Shown here piece after piece: positions 60,252 to 64,000 of a stretch of DNA of 64,000 nucleotides. Origin of the DNA: Trichoderma breve. Taxonomy: Eukaryota > Ascomycota > Sordariomycetes > Hypocreales > Hypocreaceae. Below the pieces are notes generated by a model. That model worked only from the letters and a program-made list of their open reading frames with translations, made no database searches and was not told where the DNA came from. Numbering within the stretch: the first letter of the stretch is position 1; every line of letters starts with the position of its first letter. The DNA lies in contig NC_079233.1 of the NCBI RefSeq assembly GCF_028502605.1, forward strand, positions 3,782,001 through 3,846,000. Reading direction: 5' to 3'. A program made the position numbers and the translations under genes.

Positions 60252-63200
60252 TTATTCCCCGCCTTGTTGCCGGGTCCAGGCGTCGTTCTGGAACGCCCCC
60301 TTGTCATCCTTGCGGAATCCAATCTCGTCCCTCAGATCGTCAATGAGCCGCCCCCATTCCAGAAGCAGCCGGAACAGATAGATCTCCATGTCCTTCTCGC
60401 GGAGAGCCTTTGTCACCCATCGCTGGCCCTGCTGGACGATCCACTCGGCATCTGCCTGTCTGCCCTGCAACGAGGTCTCCCTGCCATTGACCTTGGGCCG
60501 GCTCTCCGTGCCCGAGAAGTAGGCAAAGGTCGTGTGAAGGGCCTGGTATCTTGGATCGATGGGGACAAAGTGCAGCCACGGCATCAGCCGCTCGGTATAC
60601 CACGTGCGAAAGATGGTGGATATCAGTGGCACGCTGTTTGAGCGCAAGGTGCGAAGGACCTGCTGCGGCGGGCCGTCGTCCTCGTCCATCAGGAGCACAT
60701 AGCGGTATTCCAGCGGCTCGGTGGCATCGTCGCGGATGCCGTAAGCCTTTTCGACCAGCTTACACCCATCGGCTGCGCAGGCCGTCGAGTTGGTCACTCC
60801 CACGCTGAAAGGCACGACGGCGTTGGCCTCTACGGCCGATACCCTCTCGTAGGCGAATGTTTCGTGGTCGTCGGGCTTGGGGAGGACCATGATTACGTCG
60901 TCGCGTGCGTACGGCGCACTGGCGAGATGCAACAGGCGATATTTGTGACTTCCGCGTAGGGCCTGACTATTGGGCGCGTGTTCCCCCACGACCCCTCTCC
61001 AGACCAGACTATCGTATCTTCGTGTAAACTGCCATTTGATGTCGGGCCGCTCCAGCCTCGTCTTGGGGAGCGGTATGACAATGTCGCGGAACTCATCTGT
61101 CTTGGAGGCTCCGAATAAGGGGGCGAGCTGCCGGAGCGGCGTCCGCGGCGGGTCCGTCAGCGAGAAGCCGTGCAGCAGACGTAGATCAGGCTGGGAGCAA
61201 GTGTCCAACGACTTCTGCCAGTTTGTTAGGAGTTGGCCGTGGGTGTGGTCCTTGGCACACGACCAACAATACTCCATAAAGTTCCAGTGAGGCCTCGTCC
61301 TACTACGCGACAAGGGAGAGCAGGCTTCGGCTTGCATCCGACGAAAGGCACTGGCCGGCACCGTGCTCCGAAGAGGAGGAAGATGGGGAGGAGGGACGAT
61401 TGTTTCCTTTTCCTCCTTCTTGTGCTCCGCTGGCGTAGTGCCGTTGCTCGCCTCGTCCATCGAGCGCCGAGATAATAGGTCAGCCACGGAGCTGAGCTGA
61501 GCAGCCCTGTTTTTGGAATTCGCCTCCTCCCACGGCGGTAACACGCGGGGCGACGGAGAGAGGTTGATGGGCAGGACCATGTCCGGGAGGTGCTGGGCAA
61601 ACTTGCCAATCAGGGCGACCACCTCGTCGAGATCTTTGTTGTCGTCGCCGTTGCCCGTGTCCTCCCGAGAGACCTTGCCGCCCTTGACCGTGATGGTTGC
61701 GACGTCCGGCATCGCCGCCATCTCGGTCGCCCTTTTGCGGAGCACAGAAGGGGGCACGTTCCAAAAGGGGCCAACGTCTCGGTCGATTTGCTGGAAGTCG
61801 TCGATGATAACCGAGTCATCCGCGGCGTATTTGTACCATGCGTCAAAATTGGGGGGCGGTAGCCTCCCGTTGTGTCGCTCCTGGTAGACTGTTACAGCCG
61901 TCGATAGCGTGGTACTGACGCTGACTTGTGCTTTCCAGCGGTCGTGCTCGACGTGGGCCGTGTAGACGAGATCGTTGGCAGGATGAATGTTGTTGTGAAA
62001 CGTTTGAGGCTTCTTTACAAGGATGAATATGGTTGTGCCCAAGAGGAGAGCTAACAGGATGAGCGCAAACAGAATCCGCCGAATGAAGACGATGGAACGG
62101 AGGTCGTGAAGATACACGAAGAAGATAGAGCCGGCGACCACCATCCATAACGGGCCCATCGCAGCAGTTCGTGACAGGTGTAGCCAGTCCCCGTAGCGAA
62201 AGATTTTATCGCATGAGCTCCATATGCCTATCAGGAACGTCAAGGTGCCAAGAGGCGTAATGGTTGATGTCTCGCATATCCAAAACATGGATGCCGTGAC
62301 GAGAGAGGCAAAGGCAAAGCTATCCACCACGGCATCAAAGCCATACAGGGATCCAAAAGAGACGTTTACTCTATGAGTGCCTCTGAAGCCGGTGTTGACA
62401 ACCCATACTATACCTACTGAAGTAGACGATAGAAGCAGCACCGAGCTTAAGATGCGTAGTCGCAGCTTCATAGTCCTTGCCCATGCCAACATCCGCCACA
62501 GCAGGACTATAATGACGGCATCAAGCACGAGACCCAGCAGCTGCAAAGAGACGGTCCTGAACCGGCTGTCGATGAGGTGGAAGCAAAAGTAAGTCGACCT
62601 CCGAATATTAGAGATGGATAAGTAGGTCCCCAGCGAAAAGACGAATGCGCTGACGACGGTGTTGAACATGACGACGCGAGGCCCGCTGAACCAGTCCCAG
62701 ATGTCGTCAAAGATGCTGCGCCAGGGGTCGTCGTCTTCCAAAGCGGAGAGCGGGAGGCCCCATCTGCGGCGTGTAGAGAAGATTTCATATCCAATGAGAA
62801 TAAGGATCAGAAATGACTGTTATTGAAAAGAAATATAGAGAGATTCTGTTAGCAAAAAAGATACCATCATGTTCGACTCTTGTTCTTATTATTCGCTTCA
62901 GTGACGTCATTCCTACCTCGAGCCCAGGAGAAGCACATTGCTGCTGCTTGTTCACCAAGTGAAATACTTCCAATCGAAGGACAATGGTAAAGATCAGGAC
63001 TGGAAGAGACCATCGCCGGGGCCGATTGGGGAGGTGGGCGCTGGATCCCTTGAGCAGCGCCTCGTCGGACGCAACACCGAGGATCGTCTCATCGCCGGTG
63101 GGAGCTGTACCCGAGACGAAGCGGCCGTCTGCTCCGGGAATGAATTTCGCTGCGGCGCTGAGGCCGTAGCATATGAGGCCTGATAAGAGCAAGACTAATA

Positions 63201-63403
63201 AGGATGAAAGGCGAGGTCGTTCTTGTAGAGTTTTAGCTTTTTTGTGTAGAGTTGGTTGAGTGGATAAGAGAAGTTGAAATTGAAGACGTACCGGTTAATG
63301 AGTGGCGCTCCAACGAATGAGAAATATATACAAATGACAAAACACTGCTACAAAGATTGTCAGCAAACTGAAGTCTCGCAATTGGATTGAAGGAAGAGGG
63401 CAT
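60252..63403 (-). CDS. Membrane-anchored GT90 (CAP10-like) glycosyltransferase
   Basis: Exons are 63403-63292, 63194-62917 and 62816-60252 (984 residues); introns are 97 and 100 bp. The large exon alone starts at an internal Met (62741), but the frame is open to a good acceptor (TTTTCAATAACAG) that adds SFLILILIGYEIF, and upstream exons supply an ATG and further membrane helices. About nine to ten membrane segments fill the first ~350 residues; a long lumenal part ends in the GT90 domain: EYRYVLLMDEDDGPPQQVLR, LRSNSVPLISTIFRTWYTER, LMPWLHFVPID and the helix LREKDMEIYLFRLLLEWGRL. By family, GT90 enzymes are Golgi xylosyl- or related transferases (cryptococcal Cap10). The donor and acceptor sugars are unknown. 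The first exon is the least certain part. Confidence 0.82.
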
Positions 63404-63909
63404 CTGATCTATACCAAAGAGCGGATAATTGCACAGCGAGATATCGAGCCATGGCTCTTCAAAAGAGGCTTTCCCAGCCCGGCGGCTCAACCCGACGCGG
63501 GCCACGTTTTTTGCGTTGGTACCTTAGATGTTTCTAAGTAGCCTGAGCAGTGCAATTCGAGACTATCATTCTGCTGTAATCCAATGGCCTCGTGGCGACG
63601 AGAAATCTCAGGCAAAATTACCCCAAGTCTCGATATGATATCCAATATTATACTTGTTCTTTTCTGCAACGGCATTCCTCGTCCGGTCTTGGATCTCACC
63701 TTTTTTGGGTCTCGGTTTCAGGGGTTTCTCTCCGCTTACATAAGAAGCGGTTACCCTTTCCGCGCCGTCTCCGCCAAACCAACCGCAGCAACCTCGTACC
63801 TATGTACAGTAAGCTAAACTAAGCTGTGGCAGAATCCAAACCAGCCATGAATCCCGTATCAAGAACCTCATACATGTCCTCACCACCACAACCTCCGTAA
63901 AATAAAACC
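63404..63909. other. Divergent promoter between GT90 gene and the last gene
   Basis: Shared 5' flank with no recognisable gene. Short plus-strand open frames at 63584-63822 have no motif. Confidence 0.5.
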
Positions 63910-64000
63910 ATGGCAGGATTCAGCGATGCGCCGTTCGCAGAGGCCCTCGCCGTCCCCGCCGTCTGCGTGCTGACCGCCTTCCTCAGCTACTTCTCGCAGT
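63910..64000 (+). CDS. Start of a gene truncated by the window edge
   Basis: An ATG in good context (AAAACCATGGC) opens a frame that runs to the last base of the window. The 30 readable residues (MAGFSDAPFAEALAVPAVCV, then LTAFLSYFSQ) contain a hydrophobic stretch that looks like an N-terminal membrane anchor. The product cannot be named from this fragment. Confidence 0.55.
   Translation, partial: MAGFSDAPFAEALAVPAVCVLTAFLSYFSQ

Overview
This window is nuclear DNA of a filamentous ascomycete, most likely a sordariomycete of the Hypocreales close to Trichoderma. The evidence is short spliceosomal introns (mostly 50-80 bp, GTAWGT-type donors, CTAAC or CTGAC branch sites), genes on both strands with no operons, and a D-xylose reductase that closely matches my memory of Trichoderma Xyl1. 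The species assignment is inference. No mobile element, CRISPR array, prophage or secondary-metabolite cluster was seen.

Layout. 1.6-8.8 kb (+): an F-box protein, a peroxisomal ABCD-type half ABC transporter and a single-pass membrane protein. 9.0-11.7 kb (-): a large protein kinase with three 46-residue tandem repeats and an acidic tail. 13.4-18.0 kb: xylose reductase (xyl1, +), the PP1 regulator sds22 (-) and a Bem46-like alpha/beta hydrolase (+). 19.1-25.9 kb: a BTB/POZ protein (+), csn12 with a PCI domain (-), ribosomal protein eL20 (+) and a GNAT acetyltransferase (+). 27.1-30.8 kb (-): an intron-containing tRNA-Phe(GAA), a chromodomain protein and the G-alpha exchange factor ric8. 31.9-37.1 kb (+): rif1. 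37.1-40.6 kb: a long gene-free stretch, probably promoter for a sugar transporter. 40.7-47.9 kb: MFS sugar transporter (+), glucose-6-phosphate 1-epimerase (+), class II DAHP synthase (-) and a HYPK-like UBA protein (+). 48.7-55.2 kb (-): a microcephalin-like BRCT protein with AT-hooks and a Cys/His-finger protein with a caspase-like domain whose catalytic Cys is replaced. 55.2-60.2 kb: no confident gene. 60.2-63.4 kb (-): a membrane-anchored GT90 (CAP10-type) glycosyltransferase. 63.9 kb (+): the first codons of a gene cut by the window end.

The genes are mostly ordinary housekeeping and regulatory genes rather than one pathway. Two loose themes appear. One is PP1 phosphatase control: sds22, Rif1 with two docking motifs, and an RVxF-like motif in the kinase. 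The other is sugar use: xyl1 with GGCTAA elements upstream, and a sugar transporter with a cluster of Cre1/CreA-type sites upstream. The most novel-looking items are the pseudo-caspase protein, whose in-frame intron interrupts its metal-binding finger, the repeat-bearing kinase, and two coding-like minus-strand segments (12.4-12.8 kb and 58.9-59.4 kb). All gene models were spliced by eye, using splice signals, reading phase and family conservation.
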